From the NCBI GenBank assembly GCA_003164335.1, contig PLTF01000070.1, forward strand, positions 1-38,914: a stretch of DNA of 38,914 nt, in the 5' to 3' direction. Origin of the DNA: Fibrobacterota bacterium (lineage in GTDB: Bacteria > Fibrobacterota > Chitinivibrionia > Chitinivibrionales > Chitinispirillaceae). This document shows positions 15,992-24,226 of this stretch, piece by piece. The position numbers were made by a program, and so were the translations under genes. Under the pieces are notes generated by a model. The model searched no databases, was not told the origin of the DNA, and saw nothing but the letters and a program-made list of their open reading frames with translations. The first letter of the stretch is position 1. Every line of letters starts with the position of its first letter.

Positions 15992-17727
15992 ATAGAACCA
16001 TAGTCCTGATAAAAGATACCGCCGGAACCGGCGATGCAACGCGGGAGGCACATGCCCAGTGGGTTAAAAAATTGCGTGACGCCGGGCTCGATGGTACGGT
16101 CCAGGCGGTGCGTGCCGCTGATCTGGGCATTTATAACGCCGGCATGGCGGTGAAAATTCTGCCCGAAGGTCCCTGCTATGTGAATGTGCGGTCCGAGGAC
16201 ATCGACAGGATTATTGAAACTACCCTGAAGCAGGGCACGGTGATCGAAGAACTGACCCGTCACACGGTCGTCGAGCAGGTTCGAATCGTCTTGCGCAATT
16301 GCGGGAAAGTGGACCCGGAAAACATCGACGACTACCTCGGGGTCGGCGGCTATCAGGGACTTAGCCGCTGTCTATTCGACCTTACGCCGGAACAAGTCAT
16401 CGAGGAGGTCAAAGCCTCTGGCCTTCGCGGCCGGGGCGGCGCGGGCTACCCGTGCTGGCTCAAATGGTCGCTTGCGCGCAAGGCATTCGGGGACGAAAAG
16501 TATATCGTCTGCAACGCCGATGAAGGCGATCCGGGAGCCTACATGGACCGCAGCGTCCTTGAGGGCGATCCTTATGCCATCATCGAGGGCATGACCATCA
16601 TCGCCTATGCCGTCGGGGCAAAGAAGGGCATGTTCTATATACGGGCCGAGTATCCGCTCGCCATCAAGCGAATTCAACTCGCTATAGACAAGGCTTACGG
16701 GGTCGGATTGCTTGGAGAGAAAATTCTCGGCTCGGAATTCTCTTTTGATTGCGAAATCCGCCTTGGCGCCGGCGCCTTCGTCTGCGGAGAAGAGACGGCG
16801 CTTATCGCCTCGATCGAGGGTCGCCGGGGAACCCCCCGGCCGCGTCCTCCGTATCCGTCCGACTACGGCCTGTGGGGCAAACCCACCGTCATTAACAATG
16901 TTGAAACCATGGCGAATGTCTCCTACCTCCTCCTGAATGGTCCGGGCGACTTTGCGCGCATGGGAACGGAAAAATCCAAAGGCACCAAGGTCTTTGCACT
17001 CACCGGCGGTGTTCGCAACTCCGGTCTTGTGGAGATTCCGATGGGTACCACCCTGCGGTCGATCGTCGAGGGTCTTGGCGGCGGCAGTGCCGATGGAAAA
17101 CCCATCAAGGCCATCCAGACCGGCGGTCCGTCGGGCGGCATGATTCCTGCCGAGCACTTCGATACCCCGGTGAGCTACGAGCATCTGCAGGCCCTCGGCT
17201 CCATCATGGGCTCAGGCGGTATGATTGCCCTTACCGAAAATGACTGCATGGTCGATATTGCCAAATTTTACCTGGGCTTCTGCGTCGATGAGTCGTGCGG
17301 GAAATGCTCGCCGTGCAGGATCGGCGGTTTCCAGATGCTTCTCCTTCTCGAAAAGATTGCGGACGGCAAGGGGTCTCAGGAAGATATCACCAGCATCAGG
17401 CGCCTTGCGGTTGCAATGCAGAAGGCGTCGCTGTGCGGGCTCGGCCAGAGTGCTCCCAATCCGGTCCTGTCCACGCTCCAGTATTTCATGAAGGAGATTG
17501 AGGAGCATGTGGTTGAAAAGAAATGCCGGGCAGGCAAATGCACCAGCCTCCTTCAGTATGTCATCAACCCGCAGGCGTGCAAGCGATGCCGGCTCTGTGT
17601 TGTAAACTGTCCGGTGAATGCGATAACGGGTGACCGGCAGGTGGGCTATACGGTAGGCCAGAATGTCTGCATCAAGTGCGGCAAATGTTATGAAGTGTGC
17701 AAATTCGAAGCGGTAGATAGGAGATAA
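15988..17727 (+). CDS. hndC: NuoF-like flavin subunit of hydrogenase 1 (HndC type)
   Basis: NAD(P)H-oxidising/reducing flavoprotein subunit, homologous to the 51-kDa subunit of complex I. In the 579-aa protein, the FMN/NAD region includes GLRGRGGAGYP and CNADEGDPGAYMDR; then GAGAFVCGEETAL; then the [4Fe-4S] motif ESCGKCSPCRIGG with a later CGLG; and finally a bacterial ferredoxin tail with two [4Fe-4S] motifs (CKRCRLCVVNCP and CIKCGKCYEVCK). The first 90 residues keep the length of the usual thioredoxin-like domain but have only one cysteine, so no [2Fe-2S] cluster can form there. The cofactor (NAD or NADP) is not settled by sequence. Confidence 0.92.
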   Translation: MNRTIVLIKDTAGTGDATREAHAQWVKKLRDAGLDGTVQAVRAADLGIYNAGMAVKILPEGPCYVNVRSEDIDRIIETTLKQGTVIEELTRHTVVEQVRIVLRNCGKVDPENIDDYLGVGGYQGLSRCLFDLTPEQVIEEVKASGLRGRGGAGYPCWLKWSLARKAFGDEKYIVCNADEGDPGAYMDRSVLEGDPYAIIEGMTIIAYAVGAKKGMFYIRAEYPLAIKRIQLAIDKAYGVGLLGEKILGSEFSFDCEIRLGAGAFVCGEETALIASIEGRRGTPRPRPPYPSDYGLWGKPTVINNVETMANVSYLLLNGPGDFARMGTEKSKGTKVFALTGGVRNSGLVEIPMGTTLRSIVEGLGGGSADGKPIKAIQTGGPSGGMIPAEHFDTPVSYEHLQALGSIMGSGGMIALTENDCMVDIAKFYLGFCVDESCGKCSPCRIGGFQMLLLLEKIADGKGSQEDITSIRRLAVAMQKASLCGLGQSAPNPVLSTLQYFMKEIEEHVVEKKCRAGKCTSLLQYVINPQACKRCRLCVVNCPVNAITGDRQVGYTVGQNVCIKCGKCYEVCKFEAVDRR

Positions 17728-17729
17728 CA

Positions 17730-19475
17730 ATGGTTCGTGCAACGATAAACGGTATCACGGTAACCGTGCCCGAGGGCACCTCGATTCTTGACGCTGCTCG
17801 CAAGGTGCAGATCCGGATCCCGACCCTCTGCAAGCATCCCGACCTCCCGGCTACAGCTGCCTGCGGTATCTGCATTGTCAAGATCGCGGGATCCAATAAA
17901 ATGCTTCGTTCCTGCTGTACACCGCTCGAACAGGACATGGCCGTCACGACGCATGATCCCGAGATCGTGGATATCCGGCGTTCGGTCATTGAGCTCATAC
18001 TCTCCCGCCACCCGAACGAATGCCTCACCTGCGGACGCAACCAGAATTGCGAATTGCAGCGGCTTGCCGCAGACTTCGGTATCCGCGCCGAGAGCTTCGC
18101 TTCGTCGGTTCCCGATCTTCCTTCCGACAGCTCCACCGGCGCTATCGTGCTCGAACCGCGTAAATGCATCTCGTGCGGACGGTGTATCGACGTCTGCCAG
18201 CGGATGCAGAATGTCTGGGCGCTGTCCATGCTCGAACGGGGAATCGATACGCGCATGTCGCCGGCGGGCGACATCCAGCTTGCCGAATCGCCCTGTGTTC
18301 ATTGCGGACAGTGCTCGGCGCACTGCCCGGTCGGCGCCATTATCGAGCACGACGAAACCGGCATCGTCTGGGAGCAATTGCGCGATAAGAATCGCTACTG
18401 CATTGTGCAGATTGCCCCGGCCGTCCGCGTCGCCCTCGGCGAGGCGTTCGGGTTCGAGTCCGGCGCGCTCGTCACCGGGAAGCTTTACGCTGCCTTGCGC
18501 CGCATGGGCTTCAAGGCGGTATTCGACACGAATTTCGGGGCCGACGTAACCATAGTCGAGGAAGCGACCGAGTTCGTCAAGCGGTTCACCACGGCACCCG
18601 AGACCTTGCCGCTCATCACGAGCTGCTGCCCGGCGTGGGTTGATTTCATGGAAAAGTTCTATCCGGATATGGTGAGCCATTTTTCCTCGTGCAAATCACC
18701 CCACCAGATCGTCGGGGTGCTGGCCAAGACCTACTTCGCGCGAAAGCGGCGGATCGACCAGGCTTCGATGTTCATGGTCTCGATCATGCCCTGCACGGCG
18801 AAAAAGCACGAGGTGAAACGGTCGAAGGAGATGTTCGCCTCCGGGGTGCAGGATATCGACGTTTCCATCACGACGCGCGAGCTTGCCCGCATGATCAAGC
18901 AGGCGGGCATCGACTTCAAGAATCTTCCCGATGAAGAACCCGACCACATGCTCGGCGAATACAGCGGCGCCGGCACCATCTTCGGCGTCACCGGGGGCGT
19001 CATGGAAGCGGCGCTGCGCACGGCCTACGACTACATAACCGGCGGAAAACTCAAGAATGTGGACTTCGAAAATGTCCGCGGACTTTCCGGAGTCAAGGAA
19101 GGTACCGTGCAGGTCAATGAGCATTCGGTTAAGGTGGCCGTTGCTCACGGCCTGAGCAATGTGGAATCGGTGCTTGCCGAGGTCAGGCAGGCCAGGGCGG
19201 AGGGCCGTGAAACGCCCTTCCACTTCATCGAGGTCATGGCGTGCCCGGGAGGGTGCGTGGGCGGCGGCGGACAGCCGTACGGGATTACCGACGAAACGCG
19301 CCGGTTGCGCGGCGAGGGTCTCTATCTGGACGACCGGGAAAAACCGATCCGGTACTCGCACGAGAACCCGAGCGTCAAGGCGCTCTATGCCGAATTTCTC
19401 AAGGATCCCGGCGGCAAGCAGTCGCACAAGCTGCTCCATACCACCTATAAGCCGATACCGGAGTATAAGCGATAG
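17730..19475 (+). CDS. hndD: [FeFe]-hydrogenase catalytic subunit (HndD type)
   Basis: Catalytic subunit that interconverts protons and H2 at the H-cluster. The 581-aa protein has the M3 layout: N-terminal plant-type [2Fe-2S] domain, a His-Cys [4Fe-4S] region (HPNECLTCGRNQNC), two ferredoxin motifs (CISCGRCIDVC and CVHCGQCSAHC), then the H-domain. All three H-cluster motifs are canonical: TSCCPAW (Cys299, Cys300), MPCTAKKHE, and ACPGGCVGGGGQP. The small C-terminal subunit-like region is fused, as usual. It starts two bases after hndC. Followed by a 185-base leader with candidate attenuator structures before the maturation genes. Confidence 0.96.
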   Translation: MVRATINGITVTVPEGTSILDAARKVQIRIPTLCKHPDLPATAACGICIVKIAGSNKMLRSCCTPLEQDMAVTTHDPEIVDIRRSVIELILSRHPNECLTCGRNQNCELQRLAADFGIRAESFASSVPDLPSDSSTGAIVLEPRKCISCGRCIDVCQRMQNVWALSMLERGIDTRMSPAGDIQLAESPCVHCGQCSAHCPVGAIIEHDETGIVWEQLRDKNRYCIVQIAPAVRVALGEAFGFESGALVTGKLYAALRRMGFKAVFDTNFGADVTIVEEATEFVKRFTTAPETLPLITSCCPAWVDFMEKFYPDMVSHFSSCKSPHQIVGVLAKTYFARKRRIDQASMFMVSIMPCTAKKHEVKRSKEMFASGVQDIDVSITTRELARMIKQAGIDFKNLPDEEPDHMLGEYSGAGTIFGVTGGVMEAALRTAYDYITGGKLKNVDFENVRGLSGVKEGTVQVNEHSVKVAVAHGLSNVESVLAEVRQARAEGRETPFHFIEVMACPGGCVGGGGQPYGITDETRRLRGEGLYLDDREKPIRYSHENPSVKALYAEFLKDPGGKQSHKLLHTTYKPIPEYKR

Positions 19476-19553
19476 ATTCCGGATGACCGGCATGATGTAG
19501 GTTTTAAAAAGACAGTTATAGTTCCTGCGGCCAAGGGATGATCCGGCAGCCAA

Positions 19554-19614
19554 GGGGACGGGGGTAGTACTGAAAATCCCGTTCCCGGCAGTGTGCAGGG
19601 GCGGGTTTTTTTTT
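19554..19614 (+). terminator. Terminator with overlapping antiterminator (attenuator-like leader)
   Basis: The segment CCCGTTCCC (19578-19586) can pair with GGGGCGGG (19598-19605), with one bulged base and an 11-base loop, followed by nine Ts (19606-19614): a good intrinsic terminator. The same segment can instead pair over nine base pairs, with one G-U, to GGGGACGGG (19554-19562) upstream. The two structures are mutually exclusive. A further small stem (CTGCGG with CCGGCAG) precedes them. It lies between hndD and the TM1266-like gene, so it could set expression of the maturation genes. Confidence 0.65.
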
Positions 19615-19660
19615 GGGGGGGAGCCGGGGCAGGTAACCTTTTAGACAAGAGGAGAAACCG

Positions 19661-19912
19661 ATGGATAAGAGAATTGGATTTGTCGGCATCATTATCGAGA
19701 ACCGGACCGAGCATGCAGAGGCGGTCAACCGGGCGCTCTCGGATTTCGGAAAGAATATCGTGGTTCGCACCGGAGTACCGAATGTGCGGGGAACCTACTC
19801 GGTCATCACGGTTGTCGTGGATGCGACCAATGAAGAAATCGGCGCGCTCACCGGCAGGCTGGGTCAGATTCCGGGGGTATCGGTCAAATCGGCCCTGGCG
19901 AAAGATAGTTAG
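19661..19912 (+). CDS. TM1266-like iron-only hydrogenase system regulator
   Basis: An 83-aa ACT/NikR-C-like domain protein of the TM1266 family, which is regularly found beside [FeFe]-hydrogenase maturation genes. It starts MDKRIGFVGIIIENR, with the family's TGVPNVRGTYSVITVVVDA, and has no separate DNA-binding domain. Its molecular role is not established; published naming as a regulator rests on fold and neighbourhood. The ATG follows AAGAGGAGAAACCG. It lies just behind the attenuator-like leader, making it the first gene controlled by that structure, and 88 bases before hydG. Confidence 0.88.
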   Translation: MDKRIGFVGIIIENRTEHAEAVNRALSDFGKNIVVRTGVPNVRGTYSVITVVVDATNEEIGALTGRLGQIPGVSVKSALAKDS

Positions 19913-19978
19913 AGGGTTGGAGAGAGTTGGAGGGTTGGAGAGTTGACAACAATAAAGTACACTTCGCGTAAATTTAAG

Positions 19979-19998
19979 GGCATCCCTGCGGGGGTGCC
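19979..19998 (+). promoter_or_regulatory. Hairpin covering the hydG ribosome-binding site
   Basis: GGCATCCC (19979-19986) pairs with GGGGTGCC (19991-19998) around a 4-base loop, two bases before the hydG ATG. The only G-rich ribosome-binding site lies inside the 3' arm, so folding should limit translation initiation. Purine-rich imperfect repeats (GAGGGTTGGAGA units, about 19914-19954) precede it. Confidence 0.55.
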
Positions 19999-20000
19999 TT

Positions 20001-21419
20001 ATGAAAAGAGATGTAAAAATGACCAATAATTCAGCAATGCCGGTTATCGACGAACAACTGATCGAGAAAACTATCGAGGAGAACAGGAACCCCTCGCTGG
20101 CCCGGATCGATGAGATCCTCACCAAGGCCGCCGAGGCGAGGGGGCTCCTGCCGACGGAGATTGCCACCCTTATCGCCACCGAGGATCCCGAACACATCGA
20201 GAAGATATTTACAACGGCGAAGGCGGTCAAGGAACATATTTACGGCAGGCGGCTTGTGCTCTTCGCGCCGCTCTACGTATCGAACCTGTGCACCAACGAG
20301 TGCGCCTACTGCGCCTTCCGGGCGAAGAACCGGCTCATCACCCGCAAAGCGCTTTCGCAGAACGAGATCCGGCGCGAGGTAGAGTTCCTCGTCGACCAGG
20401 GGCATAAGCGCCTTCTCCTCCTTACCGGAGAGACGCACGCGAAATCCAGTTTCGATTACCTGCTCGATTCGATCGAAACCGTCTATTCGGTAAAGCGCGG
20501 CGGCGGGGAGATCCGTCGGGTGAATGTTGAAGTCGCCCCGGCGTCGGTCGAGGAGTTCCGGCAACTCAAGGCGGCGAAAATCGGTACCTATATATGCTTC
20601 CAGGAGACCTACCACCACGCCACCTATGCCGCAGTGCATCTCGGCGGGAAGAAGCGTGACTATGACTGGCGTGTCGGCGTGTTCGACCGGGCCATGGAGG
20701 GAGGGGTCGACGATGTCGGCATCGGTGTGCTGTTCGGCTTGTACGACTGGAAGTTCGAACTCCTGGCAATGTTCCAGCATATCAACCACCTTGAAGCGAG
20801 ATTCGGGGTCGGGCCGCATACGATCAGCGTTCCGCGTATGGAACCGGCAACCGGATCGGACCTGGCTTCGCGGCCGCTCCATCCGGTGTCGGACGCCGAT
20901 TTCCGGAAGATCGTGGCGATCCTGCGACTTGCCGTGCCGTATACGGGTATCATTATGTCAACCCGCGAGAGCTCGGCCATGCGCAATGAAACGTTCGCTC
21001 TCGGGGTCTCGCAAATTTCCGCAGGATCGCGGACCAATCCTGGCGGCTACTCTTCCACCGAACTCACCGCTGCGGACGGGCAGTTTTCGCTCGGCGACCA
21101 TCGTCCGCTCGACGAGGTGATTCGCGACGTTGCGTCCATGGGGTATATCCCCTCCTTCTGCACCGGCTGCTATCGTCTCGGCCGTACCGGCGCCGATTTC
21201 ATGGACCTCGCGAAGCCGGGGGAGATCAAGGAGCATTGCGACCCGAACGCAGTCTCAACCTTCCTCGAATACCTTATCGACTACGGAAGCGATGAGGCGA
21301 AGAAAATCGGCGAGGCTCAGATTCAGAAGGCGCTCACCGGGATGACCGCTACCGCGCGCGTTCGAACCGAGGAAATAATCAAAAAGGTAAAAAGTGGAAA
21401 AAGGGATGTTTTTTGCTAA
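20001..21419 (+). CDS. hydG: [FeFe]-hydrogenase maturase HydG (radical SAM tyrosine lyase)
   Basis: Cleaves tyrosine to p-cresol and, at its auxiliary cluster, forms the CO and cyanide ligands delivered as an Fe(CO)2CN synthon for the H-cluster. The 472-aa protein has the radical SAM motif CTNECAYC (Cys97, Cys101, Cys104) and the C-terminal auxiliary-cluster motif CTGC with a third Cys 23 residues later (Cys387, Cys390, Cys413), the CX2CX22C pattern diagnostic of HydG rather than ThiH. The start is at 20001, with an in-frame ATG six codons later as alternative. A hairpin masks its ribosome-binding site. Followed by aspA. Confidence 0.96.
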   Translation: MKRDVKMTNNSAMPVIDEQLIEKTIEENRNPSLARIDEILTKAAEARGLLPTEIATLIATEDPEHIEKIFTTAKAVKEHIYGRRLVLFAPLYVSNLCTNECAYCAFRAKNRLITRKALSQNEIRREVEFLVDQGHKRLLLLTGETHAKSSFDYLLDSIETVYSVKRGGGEIRRVNVEVAPASVEEFRQLKAAKIGTYICFQETYHHATYAAVHLGGKKRDYDWRVGVFDRAMEGGVDDVGIGVLFGLYDWKFELLAMFQHINHLEARFGVGPHTISVPRMEPATGSDLASRPLHPVSDADFRKIVAILRLAVPYTGIIMSTRESSAMRNETFALGVSQISAGSRTNPGGYSSTELTAADGQFSLGDHRPLDEVIRDVASMGYIPSFCTGCYRLGRTGADFMDLAKPGEIKEHCDPNAVSTFLEYLIDYGSDEAKKIGEAQIQKALTGMTATARVRTEEIIKKVKSGKRDVFC

Positions 21420-21438
21420 TAATGCCTTATTTAGTAAG

Positions 21439-21472
21439 ATTATTGCATTCTAAAGGCTGGAATGCCAATAAT
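21439..21472 (+). other. Intercistronic hairpin between hydG and aspA
   Basis: ATTATTGCATTC (21439-21450) and GAATGCCAATAAT (21460-21472) form about 12 base pairs with one bulged C and a 9-base loop. No T-tract follows, so mRNA processing or stability is more likely than termination. Confidence 0.45.
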
Positions 21473-21510
21473 CGCACAAAGTTAAGATCAAGGGAAATTG
21501 CTACTTAATC

Positions 21511-22935
21511 ATGACCGACAATACCTTTAGAACAGAGCACGACCTTCTCGGCGAAAAGCAAATTCCGGCAGCCTCGTTAGCCGGAATCCATACTGCCCGG
21601 GCGGTCGAAAATTTCTCCATTGCGGGAAGGCCGGTTCATGCCGGGCTTATCGCTGCCTACGGCATGGTGAAACTTGCCTGTTGTCGGACCAACCGGGCGA
21701 TCGGCGTATGGCAAGACCGGCCAAAGGCCGAGGCCATTGAAGCCGCGTGCCGTGAGATGGCAGAGGGAAAATTATCGGGGCAGGTCACGGTCGATGCCCT
21801 TCAGGGAGGGGCGGGAACCTCAACCAACATGAATGTAAATGAGGTCATCGCGAACCGGGCCTTGCAGATCCTTGGCCGACCGGTCGGAGACTATGCAACA
21901 ATCTCCCCGATCGACGATGTGAACCGGCACCAGTCCACGAATGACACCTTCCCGACCGCCCTTCGCCTGGCAAGCATTCGCCGCCTGCACGAACTGGAAC
22001 GGGCGGTGGTCGCTCTTCAGGAGGCGTGCCAGCGCAAGGAGAAGGAGTTTGCCGGCATCGTAAAAATCGGACGCACCGAGCTGCAGGACGCCGTGCTCCT
22101 CACCCTTGGGCGCGAGATCGGCGCCTGGGCGGAAGCATTCGGCCGCGACCGCTGGCGTATCTACAAGTGCGAGGAACGGTTGCGCGTCATCAACCTGGGC
22201 GGCACCGCGATCGGTACCGGCCTCGGGGCTCCACGGGAGTTTATCTTCCGGGTAACCGAAGAGCTGCGTAACCTTTCCGGAATCGGATTCGCCCGGGCGG
22301 AGAATCTCATCGATGGGACGCAGAATGCCGATGTCTTTGTAGAAGTATCGGGAATCCTGAAGGCCTCAGCCGCGTCTCTCTTCAAAATTGCAAACGACAT
22401 CCGTCTGCTTGCCAGCGGTCCTGATTGCGGTATTGGAGAGATTGTCCTGGAACCGCTGCAGACCGGATCGTCGATCATGCCCGGCAAAGTCAACCCGGTT
22501 ATCCCCGAGGCTGCCACACAGGCCGCCCTCCTGGTTTTCGGCCTCGACACGACTATAACCATGGCTGCGGCATCGGGCAATCTGGAGCTCAACCACCATC
22601 TCCCGCTCATTGCACACTGCCTTCTGGAGAGTATCGACGTCCTGGCGGCCGGGTGTAAACACCTGTCGACACGGTGTATCGATCGGATGAAGGCGGATGA
22701 AAAACGCTGCGCGCTTGGCGTCCAAAATGCCACTGCCTCGGCCACTGCGCTTATTCCGCTCATCGGGTACGAAAAGGCGCTCGACATCATGACCCGGGCG
22801 CGCCTGCGAGGCATTTCGGTCAGGGAGATGGCGATAGAGACCGGAGCCATCTCAGCCGGGCAATTCGACGCAGCGATAGAGGCGGAGGCAGTCTGTCGGC
22901 TCGGATCGCCGGGACTCATCACCGGGTCAAAATAG
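21511..22935 (+). CDS. aspA: Aspartate ammonia-lyase in the hydrogenase maturation operon
   Basis: Fumarase/aspartase-superfamily enzyme predicted to release ammonia from aspartate, giving fumarate. The 474-aa length matches AspA. Motifs include GGAGTSTNMNVNEVIANRAL, GRTELQDAVLLTLG (aspartase-like rather than fumarase-like) and the flexible signature loop GSSIMPGKVNP. The gene sits between hydG and hydF. AspA-type genes recur in [FeFe]-hydrogenase maturation operons, and an ammonia supply for the nitrogen of the azadithiolate bridge is a plausible reason; that link is inference. A fumarase or related lyase activity cannot be fully excluded. No clear ribosome-binding site at normal spacing is present; AAGGGA lies about 12 bases upstream. 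Confidence 0.88.
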   Translation: MTDNTFRTEHDLLGEKQIPAASLAGIHTARAVENFSIAGRPVHAGLIAAYGMVKLACCRTNRAIGVWQDRPKAEAIEAACREMAEGKLSGQVTVDALQGGAGTSTNMNVNEVIANRALQILGRPVGDYATISPIDDVNRHQSTNDTFPTALRLASIRRLHELERAVVALQEACQRKEKEFAGIVKIGRTELQDAVLLTLGREIGAWAEAFGRDRWRIYKCEERLRVINLGGTAIGTGLGAPREFIFRVTEELRNLSGIGFARAENLIDGTQNADVFVEVSGILKASAASLFKIANDIRLLASGPDCGIGEIVLEPLQTGSSIMPGKVNPVIPEAATQAALLVFGLDTTITMAAASGNLELNHHLPLIAHCLLESIDVLAAGCKHLSTRCIDRMKADEKRCALGVQNATASATALIPLIGYEKALDIMTRARLRGISVREMAIETGAISAGQFDAAIEAEAVCRLGSPGLITGSK

Positions 22936-22977
22936 CAAGGGCTCAAAATTTTGAACCCTTTGCCGGATCGGATAACC

Positions 22978-24225
22978 ATGCAAAACGCCCCAAAGAATCT
23001 TCGGCTGCATATCGGGATATTCGGTCGCCGAAATGTCGGCAAGTCGAGTATCCTCAATGCAATAACAAAGCAGAATGTTTCCATCGTTTCTGCGGTAGCG
23101 GGCACCACTACCGATCCGGTGGAAAAACCGATGGAGCTATTGCCGCTCGGGCCTGTGCTTTTTATCGATACGGCAGGACTCGATGATGCCGGCGTGCTTG
23201 GCGATCTGCGTACCAGTCGCACGCGGCAGGTACTTGACCGTGTCGATGTGGGAATCATCGTGACGGCTGCAGGCGAGTGGGGACCATTCGAGGCGACCCT
23301 TGCGCATGAATTGCAGTCCCGTGCCGTTCCCGTTATCGCGGTTTTCAATAAGTGCGATCTTGCGGCGCCGGCGGACTCCGTTCTCAAGGACCTCCGGGAG
23401 TCGGGATTCCATACCGAATCAACCTGCGCGCTTTCAGGCGACGGCGTAGGGCGGCTTCGCCAGGCGCTCATCACCGCCGCTCCCGAAGATTTCGTCGCCC
23501 TGCCCTCACTGGCAGCCGACCTTGTTCCTCCCGGAGCGTTTGCGGTTCTGGTCGTGCCGATCGACAAGGAGGCGCCCCGCGGCCGCCTCATCCTGCCGCA
23601 GGTCCAGACCATCCGCGACCTCCTTGACAACGACAGCTTCTGCGTCGTTGTCAAGGAACGCGAACTGCTGGAGGCGCTCTCGCGGCTCGATGGGCCGCCG
23701 GCGCTTGTTATCACCGATTCGCAGGCGTTTCTCAAGGTGGCGGCCGATACGCCGCCGGCTGTGCCCATGACCTCCTTCTCCATCCTGTTTGCCCGCTATA
23801 CCGGCGACCTCACGGAGATGGTGCGCGGCGCCATGGCGATTGACCGGCTTAAAGGCGGCGATCGCGTTCTTGTGCTCGAATCGTGCGCTCACCACCCGAT
23901 CGGCGAGGATATTGGTACTGTCAAGATTCCGCGCTGGCTCACCCAGTATGTCGGCGGCAAGCTCGAATTTACGCATTTGCGCGGCCATGATTTTCCTGAA
24001 ACCGACCTGTCCGGGTTCAAGCTGGTGATCCACTGCGGCGCCTGCATGACCAACCGGCGAGAGGTGCTCTCCCGCATTGCCCGTTGTCGCGATGCCGGTG
24101 TACCGATAACCAATTACGGCTTGACCATTGCCTTTTCCCTGGGGATCTTCGAGCGGGCGCTCGGGCCCTTTCCGGCGGCGCTTGACATTTTTAAAAGTAA
24201 CCGGCAGAGGGCTTACCATTCGTAG
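22978..24225 (+). CDS. hydF: [FeFe]-hydrogenase maturation GTPase HydF
   Basis: GTPase and scaffold that assembles the binuclear iron subcluster and transfers it to apo-hydrogenase. The 415-aa protein has an N-terminal TrmE/Era-like GTPase domain (P-loop GRRNVGKSS at 16-24, DTAG, NKCD), a dimerisation region, and the C-terminal cluster-binding pattern CxHx47HCxxC (Cys302, His304, His352, Cys353, Cys356). I chose the ATG at 22978 because the conserved LHIGIFGRRNVGKSS then begins at the usual distance; a TTG at 22951 with AAGGG upstream is the alternative. It ends one base before hydE begins. Confidence 0.95.
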   Translation: MQNAPKNLRLHIGIFGRRNVGKSSILNAITKQNVSIVSAVAGTTTDPVEKPMELLPLGPVLFIDTAGLDDAGVLGDLRTSRTRQVLDRVDVGIIVTAAGEWGPFEATLAHELQSRAVPVIAVFNKCDLAAPADSVLKDLRESGFHTESTCALSGDGVGRLRQALITAAPEDFVALPSLAADLVPPGAFAVLVVPIDKEAPRGRLILPQVQTIRDLLDNDSFCVVVKERELLEALSRLDGPPALVITDSQAFLKVAADTPPAVPMTSFSILFARYTGDLTEMVRGAMAIDRLKGGDRVLVLESCAHHPIGEDIGTVKIPRWLTQYVGGKLEFTHLRGHDFPETDLSGFKLVIHCGACMTNRREVLSRIARCRDAGVPITNYGLTIAFSLGIFERALGPFPAALDIFKSNRQRAYHS

Positions 24226-24226
24226 T

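Noticed and set aside
19476-19553. Known riboswitch aptamer (TPP, SAM, cobalamin, Moco, c-di-GMP, NiCo)
   Set aside because: None of the conserved core sequences that I remember for these classes is present.
22161-23783. 540-aa minus-strand open frame opposite aspA and hydF
   Set aside because: Serine/arginine-rich shadow of two well-supported genes; no recognisable domain.
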